Of a stretch of DNA of 64,000 nucleotides, positions 8,827 through 17,115 are shown in pieces. The stretch covers positions 558,001-622,000 of the forward strand of contig NZ_JAMBOY010000001.1 of NCBI RefSeq assembly GCF_023715885.1, written 5' to 3'. Origin of the DNA: Microbacterium hydrocarbonoxydans (GTDB taxonomy: Bacteria > Actinomycetota > Actinomycetes > Actinomycetales > Microbacteriaceae). The notes under the pieces were generated by a model. It had not been told where the DNA came from. It made no database searches and saw only the letters and a list, made by a program, of their open reading frames with translations. The position numbers were made by a program, and so were the translations under genes. Each line of letters begins with the position of its first letter. Position 1 is the first letter of the stretch.

Positions 8827-9729
8827 TTACTCCTTCACTGCGATGAGACCGGCGAACGCCGATCGGATAGTCACGTCCTCCGCGATCACGCGCGCTCCCT
8901 CGAGCGCCGCGTCGGCGCGGACCAGAAGCTCGTCGACCGGCACGTCGGCGCGGCCGAGCGCCGCACGGATCTCGTCCACGAACAACGGCGACCGCACCAG
9001 GCCACCCGTCAGGCCGACGGGTCCGACTGCGATGCGCGCGGCACGGATGGTCCGGGCGAGTTCGGTGGCTGCGGCGCGCACGATGCCGACGGCGACGGCA
9101 TCTCCCTCGCCCGCGGCCGCCAGGACATCGGGGGCGAACTCGGCTACGTACTTCGGCGGCGGCGTCGAGCCCATCGCCTGTATATAGATGTCGGATGCCG
9201 AGCCGAGGCGGCGGGCACGATCGGAGAGCGTCGTCGGCCCTCCGCGCCCGTCCTGCGCGTCGAGCGCCGCCTGCAGGCCTCTCTGCCCGATCCAGAATCC
9301 GCTTCCGAAGTCGCCGAGCAGGTATCCACGGGCGTCGATGCGGCGGGGAGCGGTATCGGCTCCGATGCCGAGCGCCGCCGTTCCGGTGCCGCAGATCGCG
9401 ACGGTTCCGAGGCGCGTGCCGACGGTGCCGAGGAACGCCGTCACAGCATCCGCTGCGACCACGACGCGCCGAGCGCCGAGGGAATCCTGCAGCAACGCGG
9501 CGAGAGTCGCCGGCGCATCCGATCCCTCGACGAAGCCCGAGAGTCCCACTCCGATGCGCGCGGGACGAGCCGCCGTCGGCACCCGTTCACTGATGCGATG
9601 CGCGAGCGTGCGCACCTGATCGTCGTCGGTCAGCGCGGTGACACCGAGGGAAGTGTCGACCACGTCGCCGTCGTCGACGCGCAGGCGGAAGCCGGTCTGA
9701 CCGATGTCCACCGCGAGTGTGCCGCTCAT
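8827..9729 (-). CDS. BadF/BadG-type N-acetylhexosamine kinase
   Basis: A 300-residue sugar kinase of the BadF/BadG/BcrA ATPase fold (human GlcNAc-kinase type, not ROK). The phosphate-1 motif is at the N-terminus (AVDIGQTGFRLRV), the phosphate-2/adenosine motif is CGTGTAALGIG, and GDFGSGFWIGQRGLQAAL is typical of GlcNAc kinases. Position between nagB and nanE suggests phosphorylation of ManNAc or GlcNAc taken up by the adjacent ABC importer. It overlaps nagB by four bases. Substrate preference between ManNAc and GlcNAc is not decidable here. Confidence 0.87.
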   Translation of the reverse strand: MSGTLAVDIGQTGFRLRVDDGDVVDTSLGVTALTDDDQVRTLAHRISERVPTAARPARIGVGLSGFVEGSDAPATLAALLQDSLGARRVVVAADAVTAFLGTVGTRLGTVAICGTGTAALGIGADTAPRRIDARGYLLGDFGSGFWIGQRGLQAALDAQDGRGGPTTLSDRARRLGSASDIYIQAMGSTPPPKYVAEFAPDVLAAAGEGDAVAVGIVRAAATELARTIRAARIAVGPVGLTGGLVRSPLFVDEIRAALGRADVPVDELLVRADAALEGARVIAEDVTIRSAFAGLIAVKE

Positions 9730-10478
9730 AGGACACCCTCCTCACGGGCGGCACGCGAGGCGAGCTGCGATGCGGCGGCCCGGTCGAGGAACCAGGCGAC
9801 GTCGGGATGCTCGCGCAGCACGCTCGCAGGCACGTCCTCGGTGCGCGGTCCCTCCATCGCGGCGGCGACCGCGGCGGCCTTCGCGTCGCCGGATGCCACG
9901 ACCACCAGGCGACGGGCTTCCATGATGGTCCCGATGCCCTGGGTGACGCTGCGCCGCGGGACGTCGTCGGGAGAGTCGAAGAAGCGGGAGTTGGCCTCAC
10001 GGGTCGCGGGGGCGAGGTCGACGACCCGCGTGCGCGACCGGAACGACGATCCCGGCTCGTTGAACCCGATGTGGCCGTTTCGACCGATGCCGAGGATCTG
10101 CAGATCGATGCCGCCGTGCGCGGCGATGAGACCGTCGTACGCCTCGGGCCTGTGTCCGTCGGGCAGGTGCACGCGAGCGGACGGGACCCCGAGCGGCACC
10201 GCGATCTCGCGCTCGACGACCGCGCGGTAGCTCTCGGGATGGCCGGCCGGCAGTCCGATGTACTCGTCGAGCGCGAACAGTGTCACCTCGGAGAGGTCGA
10301 GTCGGCGCCGTGCCATCTCGCCGTAGACGGGACTCGGCGACGACCCGGTGGCGACGCCCAGGTTGCGCAGCCGGCCTGCGCGGAGCAGCTCCTCGATGAC
10401 GTCGACGGTCGCAGAAGCCGCAGCAGCGGCCGTCGGATAGGTCGCCGCGACGGTCTTGCGCAGCGCGACGTCGGTCAC
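9726..10478 (-). CDS. nagB: Glucosamine-6-phosphate deaminase
   Basis: A 250-residue NagB converting glucosamine-6-P to fructose-6-P and ammonia. Visible motifs are LGVATGSSPSPVYGEM, the catalytic base region FALDEYIGL, and GIGRNGHIGFNEPGSSF, which has the B. subtilis-like Asn variant at the position held by Asp in E. coli NagB. ASGDAKAAAVAAAMEG follows. The GTG at 10478 overlaps the permease stop. It is the glycolytic exit point of the operon, and the length is typical of the short monomeric-type enzymes. Confidence 0.94.
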   Translation of the reverse strand: MTDVALRKTVAATYPTAAAAASATVDVIEELLRAGRLRNLGVATGSSPSPVYGEMARRRLDLSEVTLFALDEYIGLPAGHPESYRAVVEREIAVPLGVPSARVHLPDGHRPEAYDGLIAAHGGIDLQILGIGRNGHIGFNEPGSSFRSRTRVVDLAPATREANSRFFDSPDDVPRRSVTQGIGTIMEARRLVVVASGDAKAAAVAAAMEGPRTEDVPASVLREHPDVAWFLDRAAASQLASRAAREEGVL

Positions 10479-11308
10479 TTGACCCCTCCGAACGAGAGGC
10501 CGCGGGCCATGTGCTTGCGGACGAGGATCGCGAAGATGACGATCGGCAGCGCGCCGATGACACCTGCGGCGGTGAGACGGGCCCAGTTCGTTCCGAAGAA
10601 GCTGAGGAAGCCGGCGATCGTGACCGGGACGGTCTGGCTGTCGCCGCTGGTGAGCACGAGCGCGTACAGGAACTCGTTCCACGACTGGATGAGGGCGAGG
10701 ACGAAGGTCGCGAACGCCGCGCCCCAGACATTGGGGAGCACGCACTGGAAGAGGGTGCGCCACTCGCCGAGACCGTCGATCATCGCCGCCTCCCGGATCT
10801 CGCGGGGGAAAGCGACGAGGAAGGAGCGGAAGATGAGGACGGCGAGAAGGATCGCGTAGAACGAGTGCACGATGGTCAGCCCGACCGGATTGCCGGTGAG
10901 GCCGATTCCGAAGAAGGCCCGGTAGAACGGCGTCAGCGTGAGGACAGGCGGAACCGTCGTCAGCAGCAGGATGCCGAGCGTGACGCGGGCGGACCACGCC
11001 GACTCGGGAGGCCACACCTGGGTCGTCAGGTACGCGAGCGGCAGACCGACGAGGATGCCCACGAGGCTGCTGATCACCGCGACGAGGGTGCTGACGACCA
11101 TCGCCTGGCCCATTCCACCGTCGACCCAGGCGCTGACGTAGCTGCCGAACTGGGGGACGAAGAACCACACCGGCTCTCGACTGAAGGCGTCGACGTCGCT
11201 CTTGAGTGAGGTGCTGACCAGCCACACCACGGGCAGGATGCACCAGATGACGAAGACGTAGACCGCGACGACGCGGAGGGTGTGCAGGATGTTGCGACGC
11301 GTTCTCAT
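10475..11308 (-). CDS. Carbohydrate ABC transporter permease (MalG type)
   Basis: A 277-residue inner-membrane permease with six predicted helices, the first at about residues 13-33. The ATPase-contacting EAA loop (IREAAMIDGLGEWRTLF) lies near residue 180. It pairs with the MalF-type permease whose stop it overlaps by four bases, and with the lipoprotein upstream. It imports an amino sugar or oligosaccharide. No ATPase gene lies in the operon, so a shared MsiK-like ATPase encoded elsewhere is expected. Confidence 0.93.
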   Translation of the reverse strand: MRTRRNILHTLRVVAVYVFVIWCILPVVWLVSTSLKSDVDAFSREPVWFFVPQFGSYVSAWVDGGMGQAMVVSTLVAVISSLVGILVGLPLAYLTTQVWPPESAWSARVTLGILLLTTVPPVLTLTPFYRAFFGIGLTGNPVGLTIVHSFYAILLAVLIFRSFLVAFPREIREAAMIDGLGEWRTLFQCVLPNVWGAAFATFVLALIQSWNEFLYALVLTSGDSQTVPVTIAGFLSFFGTNWARLTAAGVIGALPIVIFAILVRKHMARGLSFGGVK

Positions 11309-12273
11309 CGACGTGCCTTCCAGATTCGCAGCCCCATGAGGCGAGTGGCGGTGGGGAACAGGACGATCAGCACGACGAGGGAGACCAGGGCGCCGACGGT
11401 GGTGGCGTACCCGATGTCGAACGTCTCGAAGCCGAGTCGGTAGACGTAGTTGCTGATGGCGAGGGTCGAGGTGCCGGGGCCGCCCTTCGTCATCGTGTTC
11501 ACGATCGCGAAGGTCTTGACGGCGTCGATGACGCGCAGGAGCACGACGATCGACAGCACCGGGGCCAGCATCGGCAGGGTGACGTTCCAGAGCAGTCGGA
11601 ACCCGCCTGCGCCGTCGAGCTGGGCAGCCTCGAACGGAGACGGATCGAGTGACTCCAACCCCGCGAGGACGATGATGACGACGAAGGGCGTGTTCTGCCA
11701 GACCTCTACGAGGATGACGGCGCCGAGCGCCGTGGCCGGATCCGCGAGGAAGGCGTGGCCGCCGATGCCCACCGTGTCGAGGAACCAGTTGATGAAGCCG
11801 GACGTCGGGTCCATGAGCAGACGCCACATCAGGCCGGCGACGACCGGGGTCAGCACCATCGGGATGAGGATGAGTGCTCGCAGCACCCCCTTGCCCGGGA
11901 TCCGCCCGTGCAGGGCGAGTGCGATCGACACCCCGAGCACGAGCTCGATGGCCACGCCCGCGACGACGTAGATGAGGGTGACGCGGATCGATCCGAGCAG
12001 GGTCTGGTCCGACAGCGCCCTGGCGACGTTGTCCCATCCGACGAAGATGTTCTCGCTTCCGGGGCGGAGCAGGTTCTCCGCATGGGTGACGAGGCTCGCG
12101 CCCTGCATGACGATGATGACGAGCAGCGGAACGATGACGATCAGTGCGGGAAGAGCCAGGCTCGCCTGAGCGAGCCGCGGGCGGAGGGACTTGCGCCGCG
12201 GGGAACGCCGGAACGGAGGGTCCGAGACTGCGCTTTCGGCATCGGGACGTGGGGGCGTCATGAGCTTCGTCAT
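11305..12273 (-). CDS. Carbohydrate ABC transporter permease (MalF type)
   Basis: A 322-residue permease with a cytoplasmic, basic N-terminus (about 1-30), then six to seven membrane helices. The EAA motif (SPFEAAQLDGAGGFRLLWNV) lies near residue 205. It forms the transport channel with the MalG-type partner immediately downstream. The start at 12273 is chosen because GGAAG lies upstream; an ATG at 12261 is a possible alternative. It follows the substrate-binding lipoprotein after a 32-base gap. Confidence 0.93.
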   Translation of the reverse strand: MTKLMTPPRPDAESAVSDPPFRRSPRRKSLRPRLAQASLALPALIVIVPLLVIIVMQGASLVTHAENLLRPGSENIFVGWDNVARALSDQTLLGSIRVTLIYVVAGVAIELVLGVSIALALHGRIPGKGVLRALILIPMVLTPVVAGLMWRLLMDPTSGFINWFLDTVGIGGHAFLADPATALGAVILVEVWQNTPFVVIIVLAGLESLDPSPFEAAQLDGAGGFRLLWNVTLPMLAPVLSIVVLLRVIDAVKTFAIVNTMTKGGPGTSTLAISNYVYRLGFETFDIGYATTVGALVSLVVLIVLFPTATRLMGLRIWKARR

Positions 12274-12305
12274 CGTCTTGTTCTTCCGTTCCGGCGTTCG
12301 TTCTC

Positions 12306-13652
12306 TCAGCCGAGCTGAGCCTGGAGCGCTTCCTGCGCGGCGTTCAGAGCCTCTTCGGCATCCGCTTCCCCGGCGAGGGTCCGCGAGAGTGCCTGACCCA
12401 CCTCGGTGATGATGGCGTTGGCGTCGGTGCCCGCGGGGAGGTAGTCGACGTTGCCGGTCGCCAGCTGCTCGAGCAGAGCGTCCTTGAACGCGCCGTACTT
12501 CTCGTCGTAGACCGGGCTCTCCAGCACCGCGTTGAGCGTGACGCCCACGGCTTCGGTGTTCTCGACGGCGTTCGTCTGGACCTCCTCACTCGTCGCCCAG
12601 GCCATGAACTTGTAGGCGGCGTCCTTCTTCTGCGAGAACGAGCTGAGGTACAGGGCGTGCACGTTCAGCGAGTTGTCGGTATTGCCGCTCGTGGGCGGAT
12701 CCGAGATCGCATAGGGGATCGGCGCATACCCGACCTTGCCTGCGATGACGCTCGCCTCGGCGTCCTCATTGAACGGACCGTTGGCGGTCGCGTCGATGGT
12801 CATCGCCGCGTTCCCCTGGGTGAAGGCGATGCGGTTCTGCTCCCAGTCGAAGTTGCCGACGCCGGACGGACCGTAGTTCTTCAGCAGATCGGCCCAGAAC
12901 TGCGCGGCCTCGACGGATTCCGGTGAGTTCACGGCGAGCTCGTCGCCGTCGTAGAAGTCGCCCCCGAACGCGCGCAGGAATCCGGCCCAGGGGTAGACGC
13001 TCTGGATGCCGGGGGCGCCGCGCAGCGTGATACCGGCGACATCTCCGCCGGAGCCCTCGCTGATCGTCTTCGCGGCTGCCTCCAGCTCCTCCATCGTCTG
13101 AGGCGGGCCGTCGATGCCGTACTGCTCGAAGAGGTCGGTGCGGTACATCAGCCAGGTGCTCTCGCCGTAGACGGGGAGGCCGAAGGTCGCGCCGTCCTTC
13201 TGCATGGGAGCGAGATACGGCTCGTAGAACTCGTCGAATCCGACGAAGTCCTCCCCCTCCGCCTCGTGCTCGGTGAGGTCGTCGATGTAGCCGGACTCGA
13301 AGTACCCGGTGCCGTACGTGTTGTCTGTGAACACGACGTCGTAGTCGCTGGACTTCTGGCTGAAGTTCAGCAGGATCTTGGCGGCCTGATCGCTGTAGGG
13401 CACGGTCTCGATATTGACCTTGATGCCGGTCTGCTCCTCGAACTCCGGGAGCAGCTCCTTCCAGTTGTCGGTGTACGAGATGTCCTCTGCCAGGACATTG
13501 ATGGTGACGCCGGATGCGTCACCCCCGTCGCCCGAGCCGGATGGTGCGCAAGCAGTCATGCTCCCGGCTGCCGTCGCGAGGCCGGCGACGCCGACGCCGA
13601 TTCGGACGGCGAGCCGTGGTGCACGCGAGCGGGCGGTTGTTGCAGCGCTCAT
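12306..13652 (-). CDS. Extracellular sugar-binding lipoprotein of ABC importer
   Basis: A 448-residue solute-binding protein. It has a basic N-terminus, a hydrophobic stretch at about residues 18-33 and a lipobox SMTAC whose cysteine (near residue 36) would be lipidated. A Gly/Ser linker and a family-1 solute-binding domain follow (DNWKELLPEFEEQTGIKV, DYDVVFTDNTYG, GLPVYGESTWLMYRTD, then QGNAAMTIDATANG). It is the first gene of the seven-gene operon. The start at 13652 has GGAGGA five bases upstream. The ligand is probably an N-acetylated amino sugar or sialoside, judging from the catabolic genes downstream. Confidence 0.93.
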   Translation of the reverse strand: MSAATTARSRAPRLAVRIGVGVAGLATAAGSMTACAPSGSGDGGDASGVTINVLAEDISYTDNWKELLPEFEEQTGIKVNIETVPYSDQAAKILLNFSQKSSDYDVVFTDNTYGTGYFESGYIDDLTEHEAEGEDFVGFDEFYEPYLAPMQKDGATFGLPVYGESTWLMYRTDLFEQYGIDGPPQTMEELEAAAKTISEGSGGDVAGITLRGAPGIQSVYPWAGFLRAFGGDFYDGDELAVNSPESVEAAQFWADLLKNYGPSGVGNFDWEQNRIAFTQGNAAMTIDATANGPFNEDAEASVIAGKVGYAPIPYAISDPPTSGNTDNSLNVHALYLSSFSQKKDAAYKFMAWATSEEVQTNAVENTEAVGVTLNAVLESPVYDEKYGAFKDALLEQLATGNVDYLPAGTDANAIITEVGQALSRTLAGEADAEEALNAAQEALQAQLG

Positions 13653-13701
13653 GGAATCCTCCGTTGGAATGTGGTGCGTTCGGGTGTGGTCTTGATTACC
13701 A

Positions 13702-13731
13702 TAGGGTAGAGATAGCACCCTAGGGTTACAA
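13702..13731 (-). promoter_or_regulatory. Amino-sugar operon promoter with overlapping GntR-type operator
   Basis: On the minus strand, TTGTAA (13731-13726), a 17-base spacer and TACCCT (13708-13703) form a plausible -35/-10 pair about 50 bases before the lipoprotein ATG. The inverted repeat TAGGGT-N9-ACCCTA (13702-13722) covers most of the spacer and the -10 box. The perfect palindrome ACCCTAGGGT (13717-13726) adjoins the -35 box. A repressor here would directly block RNA polymerase, and the divergent GntR gene is the obvious candidate. Confidence 0.65.
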
Positions 13732-13834
13732 GGAAGTTACATGGTTGGATGAAGATGCGCAACGACTTCTTGGATCGAATGCATGACGAGAAGCGTGATA
13801 GTCATGAACCTGACCATCCGCGAAAGGAGGGGAC

Positions 13835-14533
13835 GTGGCCGCGAAATACGAGCTCGTGATGAAAGAGCTCTCAGCGGAGATCGCGGGAATGCGAGCGGGT
13901 GATCAGCTGCCGACCGAACAGCAGCTCGCCGCACGCTTCAACGTCTCCTCGATGACCGTGCGCCGCGCACTCGAAGCGCTCACCCACGCGAAGCGGATCG
14001 TGGGGATCCGCGGCAAGGGAACCTTCGTCGCAGAGCCGGCACTCACGAAGAGGATGACGCTGGCGTCGTTCACGGAGTCGATGCGCGCGGCGGGGCGCAC
14101 CGCGCGCGCCGAGGTCCTGTCGGCGGGCATCGCACCGGCCTCGGCCGACGTCGCCGACGGGCTCGGACTCGAAAGCGCAGCCTCGGTGTACACGGTCGAG
14201 CGGTTGCGATTCGGCGACGACACCCCCTTGAGCATCGACCGATCCCAGCTCCCGGCAGAGCTGTTCCCGAACCTTCTGGGCAACGACCTCACCGGCTCGC
14301 TCTACGAGATCCTCCGACGGCGGTATGACGTGCACCTCACCCGGGCCTCGTCACGCGTGGCCGCCGTGCTGCCGACAGAGCGTGAGGCAGAACTGCTCGG
14401 GATCACGGCGGATCAGCCCTGTCTGCGCGTCGTCGCGCGCGGAAGCCTCGGCGACGGGCGAGTGGTCGAGGTCACCCGGTCGATCTACCGAGGAGACCTG
14501 TACGAGCTGCTCATCGAGCCGGAAGACACCTGA
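13835..14533 (+). CDS. GntR-family (HutC/UTRA) transcriptional regulator
   Basis: A 232-residue repressor. The N-terminal winged helix (about 1-70) contains LPTEQQLAARFNVSSMTVRRALEAL and the wing residues RIVGIRGKGTFVAEP. A UTRA effector-binding domain (about 85-228) follows, with SVYTVERLRFGDDTPLSIDRSQLP. The GTG at 13835 has AAAGGAGG four bases upstream. It is divergent from the amino-sugar operon, with a candidate operator in the gap. By analogy with DasR, NagR and NanR it probably senses a phosphorylated amino sugar; the ligand is unknown. Confidence 0.92.
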   Translation: MAAKYELVMKELSAEIAGMRAGDQLPTEQQLAARFNVSSMTVRRALEALTHAKRIVGIRGKGTFVAEPALTKRMTLASFTESMRAAGRTARAEVLSAGIAPASADVADGLGLESAASVYTVERLRFGDDTPLSIDRSQLPAELFPNLLGNDLTGSLYEILRRRYDVHLTRASSRVAAVLPTEREAELLGITADQPCLRVVARGSLGDGRVVEVTRSIYRGDLYELLIEPEDT

Positions 14534-14546
14534 GTCTCCTCCATGA

Positions 14547-15074
14547 CTACCGTCGCCCTCCGACGGTGTCGCTGTGCGCTGCATCCAGTGCGACACGCAG
14601 CCTGTCTCGCGCCCGAGACAGACGTGAGCGGGCGGTGGAGGCGTTGATGCCGAGGATCGCGGCCGCCTCGTCCGAGGAGAAGCCGTCCCAATAGGTGAGC
14701 CGTACGAGTTCTGCATCACTGTGAGAGAGGGATCGCAGGGCGAGCTGCACATCGAGCGCAGTATCGTCCCATTCCGGTGGCGCCCAGGTACGCGCATCCT
14801 GCACCAGTCGCTCGACCGCGGCCGAGCGACGCGAAAGCGAACGTCGAGTGCCGCGCAGGATGTTGTTCGCTGTCGCGAACAGCCACATCCTGCCCTCGGT
14901 GGGGTCGCCCGGAACTCGGCGACGAAGTTTCCATGTGAGGAACAGCAGCTCGCCGACGGCCTCGGCAGCCTCGGCGTTGTTGAGAAGACGACGCTGGAAG
15001 TAGGCCATGAGGTCGTCGATGTTGACTCGCACGAGCGCGTCGATCCGCGCCCGCAGATCCTCCGGGCCGCTCAC
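14547..15074 (-). CDS. ECF-type RNA polymerase sigma factor
   Basis: A 175-residue sigma factor with region 2 (about 10-75, NIDDLMAYFQRRLLNNAEAAEAV and FLTWKLRRRV) and region 4 (about 115-165, ELVRLTYWDGFSSDEAAAIL, then NASTARSRLSRARDRL, a clear HTH). The GTG at 15074 overlaps the TGA of the upstream membrane protein and has GAGGG six bases before it. The ATG at 15080 is an alternative lacking spacing. The partner membrane protein is transcribed first, the reverse of the usual sigma-then-anti-sigma order. This pair opens the accessory region. Confidence 0.85.
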   Translation of the reverse strand: MSGPEDLRARIDALVRVNIDDLMAYFQRRLLNNAEAAEAVGELLFLTWKLRRRVPGDPTEGRMWLFATANNILRGTRRSLSRRSAAVERLVQDARTWAPPEWDDTALDVQLALRSLSHSDAELVRLTYWDGFSSDEAAAILGINASTARSRLSRARDRLRVALDAAHSDTVGGRR

Positions 15075-15661
15075 TGGCATCCCTCGGCCTGGCTGAACAG
15101 GCTGACGTACCCCTCGTCGCCGTCCGCAGAGAATCCTCGAGCCTCCAGCTCGGCGAAGAGCAGGCCGGCAACGGTCTGGTGCATCGCCGACTGCGCGATG
15201 TCCTCGTCGGTGTAGTGGAAGACACCCGGCGTGCCGTCGTCGTACGGCTGGTCGTTCTCCGCCTCGAGTTCGGCTCTCGCCGCCGATGTGTCGAGGGAGT
15301 CCAGGTCGAGTCCGGACACGAACTGTCGCGCCTGCAACACCACCTCCGCGTCGGGGGCTGCACCGTCCGGCTTCACGACGAGGCCGGCGAAGCAGGTCTG
15401 GCCGCTCGGCCCGGGGATCTCGTACACGGCATCGGCCGTCCAGCCCCAGGGCGTCTGCGTACCGTTTCCCGCCACCGCGACGGTCCCGCCGCCGATAAGC
15501 GCCAAGGAGGCGGTCGCGGCGGCCACCCACGCCCGCGACCGGCGACGGCGTCGCCGTCGTGCGTCGTCGAGCACCAGCATCCCGTGCTCGGCTAGTGCGA
15601 CACCGCTCGCGATGCGTGGGGCGGCCGAGCGGAGTCGCGCGTCGAGATCGACCTCGTTCAT
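15071..15661 (-). CDS. Single-pass membrane protein, probable anti-sigma regulator
   Basis: A 196-residue protein. An N-terminal cytoplasmic segment (about 1-40) ends in a run of arginines, followed by one membrane helix (about 44-65) and an outer domain of about 130 residues. Two cysteines (QTCFAG, EGCQ) lie in the outer domain, the last one at the very C-terminus. It is co-transcribed with the ECF gene downstream. The start at 15661 follows AAGGGA. The N-terminal part resembles proteins that hold ECF factors at the membrane, but no zinc-binding anti-sigma motif is visible, so the role is inferred from context. Confidence 0.65.
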   Translation of the reverse strand: MNEVDLDARLRSAAPRIASGVALAEHGMLVLDDARRRRRRRSRAWVAAATASLALIGGGTVAVAGNGTQTPWGWTADAVYEIPGPSGQTCFAGLVVKPDGAAPDAEVVLQARQFVSGLDLDSLDTSAARAELEAENDQPYDDGTPGVFHYTDEDIAQSAMHQTVAGLLFAELEARGFSADGDEGYVSLFSQAEGCQ

Positions 15662-15812
15662 GGAAGAGTCCCTTCTGAGAGAAGCATCACCCAGTACATG
15701 GCCGCTCGGGCGACAACTGTCCATCGCATCTCGAACTTCGCGGCACCGACGCGGTTGGGGGTCCCTGGAGCGATGCAGGCGAACGCCTTCTGCACCGCTG
15801 CAGAACAGATGT

Positions 15813-15841
15813 GTAAGGAACTCGCTGCACGCGCAAAAAGG
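15813..15841 (+). promoter_or_regulatory. Spaced motif copy A (GTAAGGAA-N11-CGCAAAAAGG)
   Basis: One of four copies in this region of GTAAGGAW, exactly 11 bases, then CGCAARRRGG. This copy points toward the truncated peptide gene that follows on the plus strand. The purine-rich end could act as a ribosome binding site, the whole as an ECF promoter or as a regulator site; the sequence alone does not decide. Confidence 0.55.
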
Positions 15842-15842
15842 T

Positions 15843-16043
15843 GCGCAGTGGACGGTACGCACTTCGACGGCCACTCACGGAGCTGCCGCATCTTACGGCT
15901 CGGCCATTGGCTACGGATGCGTTAACACCAACCTCACGGGTTGGAGCGTCAACACGAAGGGCTACATGAACAAGGGCGCCGTCATCTATGAGACGCCTTA
16001 CGTGACGGACAGCTTCGGCCTAGCGCAGAACTGCGGTCGATAG
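15843..16043 (+). pseudogene. 5'-truncated small secreted-peptide gene
   Basis: An open frame of about 66 codons ending at TAG 16041-16043. It has credible protein character (HGAAASYGSAIGYGCV, NTKGYMNKGAV, then YETPYVTDSFGLAQNCG) but no in-frame ATG, GTG or TTG near a ribosome binding site, and no signal peptide. Two cysteines (GYGC and QNCGR) bracket a Gly/Asn/Tyr-rich core of the kind seen in small secreted actinobacterial proteins. GC is lower than in flanking genes. Motif copy A lies directly upstream. I read it as the 3' remnant of a secreted-peptide gene; an intact gene with an unusual start is less likely. Confidence 0.4.
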
Positions 16044-16091
16044 ACCGTCTCGGGGGCGAGCAGCCATGCGCAGCTCGCCCCCACCCGGGAA

Positions 16092-17066
16092 TCAGTCCCC
16101 TGCGCTCCACGGCACGTTGTCGTCGATACGCACCGATACAGTGTCGAGGCGGTCGTCGTTGAACAACTGTCGGAAAAGTGGCTGGGCGGCAGCAACGACG
16201 AGCGAGTCAGGAAAGAGGGCCTGCAGCCGGGGGCGATGCCACACGAGGTTATCGAAGGGGTTCACGAGCACGGCGCGCGCCGTTGCGTCCCCCCCTACTA
16301 CTGGGCTGTCCGCCAAGACCCATACGGGAGCATCCCATCGATGAACGCGACCTTGCTCAGCTCCGATGTCATGGAGCGCACGGGTGACGGATTCTTCCCG
16401 CAGCCGCAGGTAGTCAGCAACGTCATCGGCGGTCGCGACGCCGAGGCACCTCAGCGCATCGGCTACCACGCGGCGGAGCCCGCCCGCGGGGTCAACAGTG
16501 GCGTTGAGTACTTGCGCGGGCAGCGCGCGTTCAGGCAGGTCGAAGAGCCTGTGCCAGTTTCGTCGACGAACGCACACGATGTCGCCGGTCCACACCATGT
16601 GCTCGAGCGCTTCTTTCGTCGGCCCCCACGACCAGCCGTTGCTCCGACTGTCGTCCCCTCGAAGCTGCTTCAGGGTGAGCGGCCCTTCCGCCTGCAGCCG
16701 GTCAGGGCGGCGCGCACGCTATCGGAGGGTGCCCAGTCGAAGTTCTGGTCGCGGATGGACGCGCGCCGGAACTCCCGATGCGGCCAGCGCTTCACCGTCA
16801 CCAGAGAGGCGGCGTGAACGGGAGCTTCGAACACCATCGCCATGTCCGCACCCCACAGGTCGTCATCGACCTGCGCCCCGGTGCGGTCCGGGACCCGCGA
16901 GGACAGGGTCATCGCGTGCGCCCGACCCGCCACCGCGATGGCGTCCAGCTGAATCACCCCGAGGTGGTTTACCGCATCAGCGACCGTGACGAACCGCGAG
17001 TGGATGCCGGACGCCGCGACGGCACGGCGTCGCGCTTCCGTCTCCGTCAGATCGATGTCGATGATG
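16092..17066 (-). pseudogene. AlkZ/YcaQ-like DNA glycosylase gene with frameshift
   Basis: Two adjacent minus-strand frames join into one protein of the winged-helix AlkZ/YcaQ family (crosslink-repair glycosylases). The first half holds TETEARRRAVAASGIHSRF, VNHLGVIQLDAIAVAGRAH (the family QxD site) and WPHREFRRASIRDQNFDW. The second holds GWSWGPTKEALEHMVWTGD and VNPFDNLVWHRPRLQALF. The switch occurs at about 16703, where restoring one base gives AALDRLQAEGPLTLKQLRG. No usable start codon is in frame: where ATG is expected, five bases after GGAGG, the sequence reads ATC. Either a real pseudogene or two sequencing errors; decay is more likely. Confidence 0.75.
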
Positions 17067-17115
17067 TCCTCCGAACACGAGCGTGCGCTGCCATCCCACC
17101 ACGTCTTCCGTCACG

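Noticed and set aside
16092..16598. Calling the 168-codon C-terminal part of the AlkZ-like gene an independent gene
   Set aside because: The ATG used would fall in the middle of a conserved domain (KEALEHMVWTGD), and the missing N-terminal half is directly upstream in another frame; a single frameshifted gene explains both parts.
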